A DNA stretch of 64,000 nucleotides from Candidatus Dadabacteria bacterium (GCA_951812735.1 OX638332.1:690732-754731), one strand, 5' to 3'. Shown: positions 16,870 to 25,562, counted from the first letter of the stretch. Translations and numbers: made by a program. Notes: a model not told the origin generated them from the letters alone.

Positions 16870-18432
16870 TTGGTAACGCTCAATACCGTAAGACAGAATC
16901 ATTACCAAGATTCGATGAAGCTCATGCAGATAAGCAGGGAACTCACGAATTCTCCAAGTATCAAGAGAGCTTCGGCCATAATGGCCACTGAAGCGAATTT
17001 GAAAACGCTTCGGGACGCGGGATTAATCAAAACCCTGCCGCGCTCACTCGGCGCGAATGATCTTATAATAGCTGTTGAGGCAGAATCAGAGACAGCGGGC
17101 CACGACGCCCTGAGAAAAATCGATTTCTCTCTGGCCGCGCCTTCGGGTGGGGCTGACCATACGGTCGGATACCGAAGCTTCGAAGAAGCCCTAAGCCCAC
17201 CGGGCAACTCTAACATCGCCGTTATATCCGTTCCGGGGGAGTTTGCGAAACTTGAAGTCGCAAAGGCCATAAAAAACAACATCCATACCTTTCTTTTCAG
17301 CGACAACCTGAGTCTTGATGAAGAGGTTGAACTTAAGCGGAGAGCCGTGGACAGGGAACTGCTTATGATGGGGCCGGGATGCGGGACCGCGATAATAAAC
17401 GGCACGGGTTTTGGTTTTGCCAACATCGTAAGACGGGGGTCCGTGGGAATTGTCGCCGCCGCAGGCACAGGCATGCAGGAAGTAACAAGCCTGATTCATA
17501 ACTGGGGACTTGGCGTTTCTCACGGAATCGGAGTCGGCGGAAGAGACCTTTCCGAAAAAGTGGGCGGGCTGATGACATTCAAGGCCATGGAACTGCTCCA
17601 GAGAGATGAAAACACGGAGATCATTCTGCTGGTTTCAAAACCGGCCCCGACAAAGGTAGTAAAAAAAATAATCGAAACGGCGCGGCGCGGGGAAAAACCT
17701 TTTGCGATGTGTCTTCTAGGCGAGAACCGAATTGACGCGGAAGAAAACGTGTTCTTTACCGATACGCTCGAAGAACTGTCTTTGCTTGCGGTAAACCTCG
17801 CGCGCAGGCAAGGAGACAAGCGGGTCAGAGTTTCCGATGCAAGCTTGAAAAGATACGCGAAGGATTTTGTCAAATCGCTTCGCCCTTCGCAGAAATACGT
17901 AAGAGGATTGTTTTCAGGCGGCACCTTGTGTTACGAGACCCAGAAAATACTCACTTTGTCTCTGGGAAAAATTTATTCAAATGCACCTCTGTCAAAAGAC
18001 TGTCTGCTCGGTGACTCATACAAAAGCCGCGGGCATTGCTGTATAGATCTCGGCGAAGAGGAATTTACCCTCGGACGTCCACATCCGATGATCGACTCCA
18101 CGCTTAGAAGTGAAAGGATAATCGAGGAAGCAAAAGATCCGAGGACGGCTGTGATTCTCCTCGATATCGTATTGGGCTATGGTTCAAACGCCGACCCCAC
18201 CGGGGAACTTCTCCCGGCCATTTGGCAAGCAAGGGAAATAGCTAAAAGCAAACACAGATCTCTTGCCTTCATCGCGCACGTGTGCGGTACGGATGACGAT
18301 CCCCAAAATCTCGACCTGCAGAAGGAAAAATTAAAAAGAAACGGCATAAAAATTGCAAAAACTAACGCTCAGGGGGCCAGGGCTGCGGCCTTGATTGCGC
18401 AGCTTGCCTCGGAGAGGGGTACGGGGCGATGA
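16870..18432 (+). CDS. fdrA: FdrA-family acyl-CoA-synthetase-like protein (AllF-like)
   Basis: The 520-residue protein is the FdrA type. It has an N-terminal regulatory-like domain (YQDSMKLMQISREL ... DLIIAVEAES, about residues 10-90). A succinyl-CoA-synthetase-alpha-like CoA-binding and ligase part follows, with GPGCGTAIINGTGFGFAN and VAAAGTGMQE, and then FdrA's GLFSGGTLCYET. In E. coli FdrA (renamed AllF), with YlbE and YlbF, forms oxamate carbamoyltransferase, which exchanges carbamoyl phosphate plus oxamate with oxalurate plus phosphate (published family knowledge). The start is a TTG with GAGAGG upstream. The stop overlaps the carbamate kinase start in an ATGA. A second, shortened copy of the N-terminal domain is encoded at 25563. 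Confidence 0.9.
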   Translation: MVTLNTVRQNHYQDSMKLMQISRELTNSPSIKRASAIMATEANLKTLRDAGLIKTLPRSLGANDLIIAVEAESETAGHDALRKIDFSLAAPSGGADHTVGYRSFEEALSPPGNSNIAVISVPGEFAKLEVAKAIKNNIHTFLFSDNLSLDEEVELKRRAVDRELLMMGPGCGTAIINGTGFGFANIVRRGSVGIVAAAGTGMQEVTSLIHNWGLGVSHGIGVGGRDLSEKVGGLMTFKAMELLQRDENTEIILLVSKPAPTKVVKKIIETARRGEKPFAMCLLGENRIDAEENVFFTDTLEELSLLAVNLARRQGDKRVRVSDASLKRYAKDFVKSLRPSQKYVRGLFSGGTLCYETQKILTLSLGKIYSNAPLSKDCLLGDSYKSRGHCCIDLGEEEFTLGRPHPMIDSTLRSERIIEEAKDPRTAVILLDIVLGYGSNADPTGELLPAIWQAREIAKSKHRSLAFIAHVCGTDDDPQNLDLQKEKLKRNGIKIAKTNAQGARAAALIAQLASERGTGR

Positions 18433-19376
18433 AACTGGCCGTTGTTGCTTTTGGAGGTAACGCGTTTTCAGGCGACAGGAATCATGGAACGCACCAAGAT
18501 CAATCCGCTTTCGCGAAGGAGGTATCAGAGGAACTGGTGAAGCTTGTGGAATCGGGTTACAGAATCGTTATCACTCACGGAAACGGACCCCAGGTGGGAA
18601 ATCTCATGCTCCAGCAGGAATACGCCTCTTGCACGGCCCCGCCCATGCCCACTGATGTATGCGGCGCGATGACCCAGGGCCAGATCGGATACTTAATCGT
18701 TCAAGCGCTGAGAAATCATCTCAGAAAAAACAACATAGATAACCCCGTCGCAGCCATCATCACCCAGGTAGTGGTAGACGAAAATGATGAAGCTTTTTCA
18801 AACCCGACAAAATTCGTAGGACCGTTTTTCGATAAAAAAACCGCCGACTCTCTTGCGCACAAAAAGAACTGGAAGATAGAAAAAGATTCCGACAGGGGAT
18901 ACAGAAGAGTAGTGCCTTCGCCCAAGCCGGTGGACATAGTGGAGAAAAAAGAGATCGCAGACATGATAGAAAGAGGCTTTATCGTCGTTGCGTGCGGAGG
19001 GGGCGGAGTGCCTGTTGTCCGCGGGAAAAACGGTGAACTCAGGGGAGTAAGCGGCGTGATCGATAAAGATCTGGTTTCAGAAAAACTTGCGACTCTCATC
19101 GGGGCCGAAACCCTCGCCATAATTACGCCGGTGGACAAGATATCGCTGTTTTTCGGAACTCGTAGGCAGGTGGACTTAGAGAAAATCACTATAGACGAAG
19201 CGGAAAAATACCTCGGGGAAGGGCATTTTCCGCCTGGGAGCATGGGTCCCAAGATAGAAGCGGCGATAAGTTTTTTGCGAAAAGGGGGCAAGAGAGTGGT
19301 TATAACGTCGGCAAATTCGACGGTTAAGGCTCTTGAGGGAAAAAAAGGCACTGAAATAGTTAACGGGATGAATTAA
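18429..19376 (+). CDS. arcC: Carbamate kinase
   Basis: The 315-residue protein is a full-length carbamate kinase of the amino-acid kinase fold. It has VAFGGNAF at the N-terminus, ITHGNGPQVGN, VACGGGGVPVV and the late DKISLFFGT and GSMGPKIEAA segments. It converts carbamoyl phosphate and ADP into ATP, CO2 and ammonia, or the reverse. Overlap with fdrA implies a shared function: the carbamoyl phosphate released by the FdrA/DUF1116/DUF2877 system would be cashed in as ATP. A small stem-loop lies between this gene and the next. Confidence 0.95.
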   Translation: MKLAVVAFGGNAFSGDRNHGTHQDQSAFAKEVSEELVKLVESGYRIVITHGNGPQVGNLMLQQEYASCTAPPMPTDVCGAMTQGQIGYLIVQALRNHLRKNNIDNPVAAIITQVVVDENDEAFSNPTKFVGPFFDKKTADSLAHKKNWKIEKDSDRGYRRVVPSPKPVDIVEKKEIADMIERGFIVVACGGGGVPVVRGKNGELRGVSGVIDKDLVSEKLATLIGAETLAIITPVDKISLFFGTRRQVDLEKITIDEAEKYLGEGHFPPGSMGPKIEAAISFLRKGGKRVVITSANSTVKALEGKKGTEIVNGMN

Positions 19377-19427
19377 AATGAAATAAAACACTAGTGACAA
19401 GCGTCATAAACAATTAATGGCAGAATT

Positions 19428-19443
19428 TCCGGGGAATCCCGGA
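19428..19443 (+). other. Small stem-loop between arcC and the MSMEG_0572-type gene
   Basis: TCCGGG-gaat-CCCGGA forms a perfect six-base-pair hairpin with a four-base loop. It lies in the only sizeable gap (108 bases) of this part of the cluster, followed by an AT-rich stretch and the AGGAGG ribosome binding site of the next gene. No T run follows directly, so it may be an RNA-processing or stability element and not a terminator. Confidence 0.4.
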
Positions 19444-19484
19444 GAGCACAATATATATAGATATCTTTTTTAGGAGGTGCAGTA

Positions 19485-19976
19485 ATGGCAGTAGACAGAA
19501 TAAAGAGCGAGAGACCCCAAGAGGGGAAGGCTCTTGTAGATTACGAGGAAAAGCTTTTTCCCGACCATATGGCAAGGGAAGGGGAAAAAGCTTTGTTTCT
19601 CATACATTCGGTTCCGTATGAAGGTTCTGTAGCAGGTATAAACATGCTTACCGCTATAAGGGCAAAAAGAAAAGGCTATGATGTTTCGGTTCTTTTCTAC
19701 GGTCCTGCTTCAGGCATACCCGTATACAGGGGCTGGCCGAATGTGGGAGATGACGGTTACGGCGCGGGCATTCAGCTTTATCCGAATCTCGTCAAGAGGC
19801 TTCTTTCGGAGGGGATAACGGTATACGCGTGCCGTTTCTCCGCAGCCGCGCTTCTCGGCCAGAATGAATCGAGCTTTATCGAGGGAGTTACCCCGATTCA
19901 TCCGACGGATATACTGGACATAGTTATCGAGCATCATAGGGAAGGCGCCATGATGTTCAGCACGTGGACAGTCTGA
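19485..19976 (+). CDS. MSMEG_0572/sll0783-type nitrogen-starvation protein (NitB-like)
   Basis: The 163-residue protein matches the MSMEG_0572 family over its whole length. It has SVPYEGSVAGINMLTAIRAKRKGYDVSVLFYGP, a YRGWPNVGDDGYGAGIQLYPN segment and the final HREGAMMFSTWTV. The fold looks DsrE-like (a small alpha/beta protein), but the function is unknown. In Nit1C clusters it is the first gene, directly before the nitrilase. Here the next gene is the radical SAM enzyme and no nitrilase is present. The ATG follows a perfect AGGAGGTG. Confidence 0.88.
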   Translation: MAVDRIKSERPQEGKALVDYEEKLFPDHMAREGEKALFLIHSVPYEGSVAGINMLTAIRAKRKGYDVSVLFYGPASGIPVYRGWPNVGDDGYGAGIQLYPNLVKRLLSEGITVYACRFSAAALLGQNESSFIEGVTPIHPTDILDIVIEHHREGAMMFSTWTV

Positions 19977-20044
19977 GGTTTTAGAGACTCCACGTCATTG
20001 TCCGGGCAGAACTGCCGTGGCCGGTGGTTACGGGCAGTTTTAAT

Positions 20045-20067
20045 CCGCTTACCAACGGGGTAAGCGG
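20045..20067 (+). other. Stem-loop where the nitrilase gene would normally stand
   Basis: CCGCTTACC-aacgg-GGTAAGCGG forms a perfect nine-base-pair hairpin. It sits in the 130-base gap between the MSMEG_0572-type gene and the radical SAM gene, which is the usual position of the nitrilase gene in Nit1C clusters. It is followed by AAAGGG and not by a T run, so it is more likely a transcript-processing or attenuation element than a simple terminator. Confidence 0.5.
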
Positions 20068-20106
20068 AAAGGGTGTTGTGTGAAATAAAAACGCTGGGGG
20101 TGAAAA

Positions 20107-21237
20107 ATGGATTCTAGAACCCTTAAGGTAGAGTTGCAAAGTTACGGTCTTAGAATTCCTGATTCCAAAAATATCAGGCGAGGGGGCGCCGGTCCCACAG
20201 GAGGAATTCATCTGAGAATTCTTCCCGATACCGACGCGAATGTCCCGGTTGTCGGTGATTTCGTAAAATCATCACCATATCATCTTGACAAGATAAACGG
20301 CGAAGACTGGATTTTCCGGGACGAAGTGGCTTTAGTACAGGTTGAGCTTATGGGTAACGGGAGGTTTTACGACCATAAAACCTCAAGCGGGATACCGATG
20401 CAGAAAATCGGGCTTCTGCACTGTCCGACCACTTTTGCCACGACTCTCCTTCAGACCTGTGATTTCTGGAATGATGAGAGAAGGTGTCAATTCTGCGGGA
20501 TAGAGCTTACTCTCAAGGACAGGAGTACCGTCGGATTCAAAAACGCAAAGGCGCTTGTTGAAACAATTCAACTTGCAAAGGAACTCGACGGCATTTCCAA
20601 CATTGTTTTTACTTCCGGCGTTGCGCCTGATGAGGAAAAAGCGCTTGAAAAATACGCCGAGATATGTTCCGAGGTTAAAGAGCATACCGGGCTTCCGATT
20701 CAACTGCAGATTGTTCCCCCTGAAGACCTAGGCTGGCTTGAGAGGCTGAAATCTTCGGGGGTGGACGCTCTCGGAGTTCATATTGAAACGTTTGATCCGG
20801 AGATATTCGAAAAAATAACCCCGGGCAAGGCTATGATAGGACTTGACAGGTACATAGAGACTTGGAGAGAGGGCGTTAGGATTTTCGGAAGATGGGCGGT
20901 AAGCACCTATATCCTGGTCGGGCTCGGCGAAAGACTGGAAACGGTTATAGATGGCGCCGAGATTTGCGCCGAAATAGGGGTTTATCCCTTCATCGTGCCT
21001 TTCAGGCCTATTGCGGGTACCCCGATGGAAAACGTAAAGCCGCCGAAGGCCGAAGTTATGGAATACGTGTATTCCGAAGCCGCCAAGATCCTCTCCAGAT
21101 ACGACGGAGGGTCCAAAAGCGGCGTGGCTGGATGCGTAAGCTGCGGGGAATGTTCCGTGCTTCCCGATTTTGAAATGCTGCACGAGTCAAAAACGGTAAA
21201 GCTTAAGAAATTCATAAAATCGATTCCGGTAAATTGA
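20107..21237 (+). CDS. Radical SAM enzyme, MSMEG_0568 type (NitD-like)
   Basis: The 376-residue protein carries an atypical iron-sulfur motif with cysteines at 118, 127 and 130 (CX8CX2C, TCDFWNDERRCQFCGI), not the standard CX3CX2C. This spacing is a mark of the MSMEG_0568 radical SAM family. The AdoMet domain continues with FTSGVAPDEEKALEKYAE, LGVHIETFDPEIFEKITPGK and TYILVGLGE. Near the C-terminus GCVSCGEC gives CX2CX2C, perhaps part of an auxiliary cluster. In Nit1C the equivalent NitD is needed for growth on cyanide, but the reaction is not known. The ATG follows GGGGGTG. Confidence 0.88.
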   Translation: MDSRTLKVELQSYGLRIPDSKNIRRGGAGPTGGIHLRILPDTDANVPVVGDFVKSSPYHLDKINGEDWIFRDEVALVQVELMGNGRFYDHKTSSGIPMQKIGLLHCPTTFATTLLQTCDFWNDERRCQFCGIELTLKDRSTVGFKNAKALVETIQLAKELDGISNIVFTSGVAPDEEKALEKYAEICSEVKEHTGLPIQLQIVPPEDLGWLERLKSSGVDALGVHIETFDPEIFEKITPGKAMIGLDRYIETWREGVRIFGRWAVSTYILVGLGERLETVIDGAEICAEIGVYPFIVPFRPIAGTPMENVKPPKAEVMEYVYSEAAKILSRYDGGSKSGVAGCVSCGECSVLPDFEMLHESKTVKLKKFIKSIPVN

Positions 21238-21303
21238 GACGGGGAAAGATCATGATCCGAAGCCTCGTCACACCGGATCACGGATTAAATTGAGGAGACG
21301 CAG

Positions 21304-22653
21304 ATGAGTCAAGAGAAACTGAAGTTTATCATAATAGGCGGAGGGGCTGCCGGCATTTCCGCGGCTTCCACGGCGAGGGGTCTCGCCAACCCTGATTCAT
21401 CCATTACGCTCTTTACCGAGTTTGAAGATGTCGCCTACAGTCCCTGCGGCATCCCCTTTGTCCACGGCAGGGAAATTCCGGATTTTAAAAATCTTTTTCT
21501 TCAAACCGCCGAGCACTACACCGGTATCGGAATTGACATTAAATACAACACGAAGGTAACGGGAATAGATCTTGATAAAAAGGTCGTGGCGGTGGGTTCC
21601 GAGGAGTTTCCGTGGGACCGGCTTATAATCGCTACCGGATTCGAATACGGAAATCCCGACATTCCCGGCATCAATCTCGACGGCGTTAATTACGTGAAGA
21701 ACATCCGAAGAGCCATGGAGTTTGACAAGGAGCTTGACAGGATAAAGAAAATCGCCGTGTTGTCCGCCTCTCCTCTTGGTGTCGAAATGGCGGGCAACTT
21801 GGCGCAAAGGGGGATTGAGACCCATCTTGTGGATGAAGGCGGCTGGCTTATGTCCGAGGTCGCGGACCCGGATATCATGGAGCCGGTACAGGAATCCTTT
21901 GAAGAACTGGGCGTTAACATGCACTTCGGGACTAAGGTCCATGAGATAAAGGGGCAGAACGGCAAGGTAAAATCCCTGATTACCTCGAAGGGGGAAATAG
22001 AGTGTGAAGTCGTTATAGTCGCTACTCACAAGGTGCCGAACAATACTCTTTCCCGGGAAGCGGGGATAAAACTCGGCTCTACGGGCGGAGTCCTGGTTGA
22101 TGACCACATGAGAACCAGCGTTGAGGGGGTCTACGCCGCCGGTGACTGCACGGAAGTGGTGCACGGGGTCACAGAAATTCCCATTCAGGGGCTCTCGGGA
22201 AGCCACGCCTATTCCCAAGGAAGAATAGGCGGGGCGAATGCCGCGGGAGATGACCGCGCGTACGATCCCGTGTACGTGCCTTGGGGCATGGTGGGCGGAA
22301 AGATCCAGATCGGCGGGGTGTCTCTCGGCGAAACCCTTCACAAAGCTCTCGGGATACCTCACGTCGTTGCGTTCTCGCAGGGAATATCCAGAGCCAGGTA
22401 CTATCCCGGAGTCACGAGAATGAGGGTAAAACTCATTGCCGACCCCGAAACCCACAGGGTGCTGGGCGCCCAGATGGCCGGCGGGGAAGGAATAAAGGAA
22501 AGAGCCGATTTCCTCGCTTTTTCAATCAAGCGCAATGCTACGCTTGAAGATTTCGCATGGATGGAAAATGTGTATTCACCCCCGATAGGCGCCTTGATGG
22601 AACCTATAGCCCTAGCGGCGCAGGCGGGGTTGGCCAAATTGGCCAGCGGGTAG
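21304..22653 (+). CDS. FAD-dependent pyridine nucleotide-disulfide oxidoreductase (CoADR/Nox type)
   Basis: The 449-residue protein has GGGAAGISAA for FAD near the N-terminus and a single redox cysteine, Cys48, in YSPCGIPF, as in coenzyme A disulfide reductases and NADH oxidases. An NAD-binding segment follows around residue 155 (IAVLSASPLGVEMAG), then the second FAD motif VYAAGDCTEV and a C-terminal dimerisation domain. The NAD motif is AxPLGxE and lacks the usual GxGxxG. The Nit1C cluster has a flavoprotein here (NitH), but of a different flavin-monooxygenase-like type, so this looks like a replacement by another reductase. The substrate is unknown. Confidence 0.85.
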   Translation: MSQEKLKFIIIGGGAAGISAASTARGLANPDSSITLFTEFEDVAYSPCGIPFVHGREIPDFKNLFLQTAEHYTGIGIDIKYNTKVTGIDLDKKVVAVGSEEFPWDRLIIATGFEYGNPDIPGINLDGVNYVKNIRRAMEFDKELDRIKKIAVLSASPLGVEMAGNLAQRGIETHLVDEGGWLMSEVADPDIMEPVQESFEELGVNMHFGTKVHEIKGQNGKVKSLITSKGEIECEVVIVATHKVPNNTLSREAGIKLGSTGGVLVDDHMRTSVEGVYAAGDCTEVVHGVTEIPIQGLSGSHAYSQGRIGGANAAGDDRAYDPVYVPWGMVGGKIQIGGVSLGETLHKALGIPHVVAFSQGISRARYYPGVTRMRVKLIADPETHRVLGAQMAGGEGIKERADFLAFSIKRNATLEDFAWMENVYSPPIGALMEPIALAAQAGLAKLASG

Positions 22654-22675
22654 CTTTTTAAAGAGGTGAGACCAA

Positions 22676-22936
22676 TTGTCAGAAAATAAACCCCCAGGCG
22701 GCTGGTTAAGAGAAAACGCGGAGAAGTACCTGCTTGAAGCCGCGGCGGATGATATGGCAAATCGTTACCCGGACTGCACCTCCGGCGCTTACCGCGAAAA
22801 AGGAGTACTACCCTTTTTGTGGAGAAGGATATTCGTCCCCCTCTACCTTGCCATCCCCTGGAAAATTCGCAGAAGAATAATTCTGATGACTTCTTATTCC
22901 AGGGGTGATCGTCCCAAGTGGAAGAAATTCGATTAA
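22676..22936 (+). CDS. Small unknown cluster protein
   Basis: This 86-residue protein starts with TTG preceded by AAGAGGTGA. It has an acidic N-terminal half (NAEKYLLEAAADDMANRYPD) and a basic, hydrophobic C-terminal half (PFLWRRIFVPLYLAIPWKIRRR, then YSRGDRPKWKKF). The middle segment could lie on or in the membrane. I recognise no family. The MSMEG_0570-type small protein usual in related clusters is not recognisable here. Position between the flavoprotein and DUF2877 genes suggests it belongs to the same pathway. Confidence 0.55.
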   Translation: MSENKPPGGWLRENAEKYLLEAAADDMANRYPDCTSGAYREKGVLPFLWRRIFVPLYLAIPWKIRRRIILMTSYSRGDRPKWKKFD

Positions 22937-22970
22937 TCCTTCCCCCGGCCCCGCTAATCTCTCCGTTACA

Positions 22971-23969
22971 ATGTCGAAAGGAAACGCCATAGAACAGTTG
23001 AACGTAAAAACGATCGGAGTTAACGCTTACCAAACTCTGGTAAACCTCAAAAGCCCCGCCAGCATTGAGGGCGCGTTCGAAAATTCCTTCTACATAAAAG
23101 TCGGCGAGTATGAACTGATCAGGGTTACCCGATACGAACAGTACGTTTCGGCAAGTTCGATAATCGTAGACGAAAAAGACCGGCATTCTGGCTTTAAATC
23201 CATTGGAATCGAACAAGGCATGGAGGTTGTCTGCGGGAAAAAAGACGTCTTGATAGGAAAAAGATTCGCAATTGCCGATATCCACGGCGTCGTAAAATGG
23301 CAGCCGCCCCACATCCCGGATAGCGGGTCTGTACGCCCGCTTGAGATAATAAAGCTCAATCTGAGGGTGCTTCGGGACATAATATACACCTGTCCCAGCA
23401 GGGAAGGGCTCGTGCCGCTGCTTGAAAACGTGGAACTTGTCGGCTCCATCGACCTTTTCCTAAAACCCCGTGACGACAGTTTCGCCGAGAGAGCAAGACC
23501 CGGCATCGAAAGAGTGATGTGGGGAATCTTTTCACTTGACAGAGCGGCAGTAACGGAAAACGTAAAGACCATAATAGGTCTCGGACCGGGACTCACGCCA
23601 TCCTGCGACGATTTTCTCTGCGGGCTTGTGGTAAGTCTTAAGACCGGAGCGACAGTGCTGAGCATGAGTGACGACACCGGGTTTTTCGATGAAATTGCCA
23701 GAAGTATTTACGAAGAGGCGAGGCAGAGAACCACGGTCTTCGGTTCAAGCATGCTCAGGGAAGCCCGTGAGGGAGTGTGCCCCCTCGCGGTGGTCAGTCT
23801 GATCCATTGCCTTCTTACCGAAGACATGGAGCAGACTGCCGAGGTTTCGAAAACGCTGGTCAGAATGGGGGAGACTTCCGGGGCCGATATTGCTATCGGG
23901 GTATTTTACGGAATCAGGTTTTTGGTCTCGAGGCTTGAGAATCTAGAGGTTTTGCATGAAACGGCTTAA
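22971..23969 (+). CDS. DUF2877 protein (YlbF/AllH family)
   Basis: The 332-residue protein carries the hallmark DUF2877 segment IIGLGPGLTPSCDDFLCGL near residue 200, followed by RTTVFGSSMLREAREG. In E. coli the homologue YlbF (AllH) is the third subunit of oxamate carbamoyltransferase with FdrA and YlbE. Its presence completes the three-part set, though 4.5 kb away from the fdrA gene and behind the radical SAM and flavoprotein genes. I chose ATG 22971; the frame is open upstream to a GTG at 22905, which would overlap the preceding small gene. The end overlaps the glycosyltransferase by 14 bases. Confidence 0.87.
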   Translation: MSKGNAIEQLNVKTIGVNAYQTLVNLKSPASIEGAFENSFYIKVGEYELIRVTRYEQYVSASSIIVDEKDRHSGFKSIGIEQGMEVVCGKKDVLIGKRFAIADIHGVVKWQPPHIPDSGSVRPLEIIKLNLRVLRDIIYTCPSREGLVPLLENVELVGSIDLFLKPRDDSFAERARPGIERVMWGIFSLDRAAVTENVKTIIGLGPGLTPSCDDFLCGLVVSLKTGATVLSMSDDTGFFDEIARSIYEEARQRTTVFGSSMLREAREGVCPLAVVSLIHCLLTEDMEQTAEVSKTLVRMGETSGADIAIGVFYGIRFLVSRLENLEVLHETA

Positions 23970-25152
23970 CATAGCGCTTTTCACCTACTCGACAAAACCC
24001 AGGGGAGGAGTAGTCCACACACTTAACCTCGCAGAAAAACTGAGGGAACTTGGGCAGAAAGTTCACGTTTACGCGCTCGGGACAGAAGGCGGATTTTTCA
24101 GAAAAATCGACATTCCGCACACTCTGGTGCCATGTCCAAAAAACGAATTCAGTTGCATGGACGAAAAAATCCACGCCTACATAAAAGCATATGTTGATTA
24201 TCTGAGCTGTCTTGACGAAACCTACGACATCTACCACGCCGAGGACTGCATATCAGCAAACGCACTTTTGGATATAAGGCAGAGGGGCCAGATAGAATTT
24301 TTTCTTAGAACCGTTCATCATGTTGACGATTTCGTATCGGAATCTCTTGTGGAATGTCAGATGAAAAGCATAACGAAACCCGATTACCTGCTGGTCGTAA
24401 GCGATTACTGGGAAAAGGAACTTGCTGACAAATACTCCCTTAGACCACAACGGGTAAGAAATGGTGTCAATCTGGCCAAGTTTTATGGCACGGCCGCCCG
24501 AAGCAAGCCCACCGAGGCCTCGAAGCTTGAATTTTCAGCCGATGGATGCAAAACGGTTCTTACCATCGGCGGGATCGAACCCCGTAAAAACACGATATCA
24601 ACCCTAAGAGCGTTTACCCGGGTAAAAGCGTACTTTGCGACAAAGGACGAGCGGGTAATCTGGCTGCTTGGAGGCGGGGAAACGCTTTTTGACTACAGGG
24701 ATTATCGCGAAGAGTTTTTCTCCGAGGTGAAAAAACTGGAAATAGAAATGGGAAAAGATATTTTTATTCTGGGAAGAGTCCCCGAAGAACTGATTGCCGA
24801 CCTCTATAACGCTGCTGATGTTTTTGTTTTTCCCTCGTTAAAAGAGGGATGGGGGCTCGTGGTGCTTGAAGCCATGGCTTCCGGCGTGCCGGTCATAGCT
24901 TCCGACATAGAGCCACTTACAGAATTTATGGAAGACGGAAAAAACTCCCTGCTTGTTTCCCCCATGGATTGCGAGGCTCTCGCGAATGGAATTATCAGAA
25001 TACTGGAATACGGAGAGTTGCGTGAAAAACTCATAGCCGGTGGCACAGACACCGCGGGACAATACGGATGGGACAGCGTGGCGCTTGAGCATTTGAACAT
25101 ATACAGAGACGTACTGAGTAGGAGTGTTTTACGCACAGCGGAGAAGAGGTGA
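23956..25152 (+). CDS. Glycosyltransferase, MSMEG_0565 type
   Basis: The 398-residue protein is a GT-B glycosyltransferase of family 4. It opens with IALFTYSTKPRGGVVHTLNLAEKL, the signature of the MSMEG_0565 group, and contains YHAEDCISANAL and HHVDDF. The C-terminal donor-binding part has GGIEPRKN, LGRVPEELIADLYNAADVFVFPSLKEGWGLVVLEAMASG, including the conserved EGWGLVVLEAMA motif (EX7E). These transferases occur constantly in MSMEG_0565-0572 loci, but acceptor and donor are unknown. Overlaps on both sides show tight coupling with the DUF2877 and OsmC genes. Confidence 0.87.
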   Translation: MKRLNIALFTYSTKPRGGVVHTLNLAEKLRELGQKVHVYALGTEGGFFRKIDIPHTLVPCPKNEFSCMDEKIHAYIKAYVDYLSCLDETYDIYHAEDCISANALLDIRQRGQIEFFLRTVHHVDDFVSESLVECQMKSITKPDYLLVVSDYWEKELADKYSLRPQRVRNGVNLAKFYGTAARSKPTEASKLEFSADGCKTVLTIGGIEPRKNTISTLRAFTRVKAYFATKDERVIWLLGGGETLFDYRDYREEFFSEVKKLEIEMGKDIFILGRVPEELIADLYNAADVFVFPSLKEGWGLVVLEAMASGVPVIASDIEPLTEFMEDGKNSLLVSPMDCEALANGIIRILEYGELREKLIAGGTDTAGQYGWDSVALEHLNIYRDVLSRSVLRTAEKR

Positions 25153-25157
25153 AAACA

Positions 25158-25562
25158 ATGAAAGTCGAGGCAACCTGGAAGAAAAACTATCAGGTAACCG
25201 TAAACGCGAGGCAGTTTGAGATACCGGTTGACGAGGCACCTGAATTCAGCGGGGAAGATACAGGGATGATGCCTACGGAGCTTTTTTTGTGTTCCCTGGC
25301 CTCGTGCTTCTGTCTTGCCATCGTCTATGTGGCAAGCAGAAAGAAAACCGTGCTAAAAGACCTAAAAGTTGACGTTACGGGTGAAAAAAATGGGAGAAAG
25401 TTCTTGTTTTCCAAGTGTATCATTAATGTTGAAAGCTCTATCGCCCGAAGCAACCTTGAGGATCTTGTGGATTCGGCGAAGCGCTACTGTTTCATTACGA
25501 ACACGATTAAGGGAGGCTGTCCCATCGAGTACAGCATAAACCCGGATTTAGGGAGCATGTAA
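25158..25562 (+). CDS. OsmC-like protein
   Basis: The 134-residue protein has the OsmC/Ohr-type fold. PTELFLCSLASCFCLAIVYVAS holds the first conserved cysteine region and the central helix. A second cysteine lies in DSAKRYCFITNTI, followed by GGCPIEY. Two reactive cysteines at these positions are typical of thiol-dependent peroxidases, but many cluster-associated OsmC proteins have unknown substrates. ATG 25158 has GAAGAGG at good spacing; GTG 25149 in the same frame is less likely. The next gene begins directly after its stop. Confidence 0.82.
   Translation: MKVEATWKKNYQVTVNARQFEIPVDEAPEFSGEDTGMMPTELFLCSLASCFCLAIVYVASRKKTVLKDLKVDVTGEKNGRKFLFSKCIINVESSIARSNLEDLVDSAKRYCFITNTIKGGCPIEYSINPDLGSM

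Noticed and set aside
19977..20106. Possible remnant of a nitrilase gene between the MSMEG_0572-type and radical SAM genes
   Set aside because: Only 130 bases, with no reading frame resembling a nitrilase; it contains a hairpin and a ribosome binding site.
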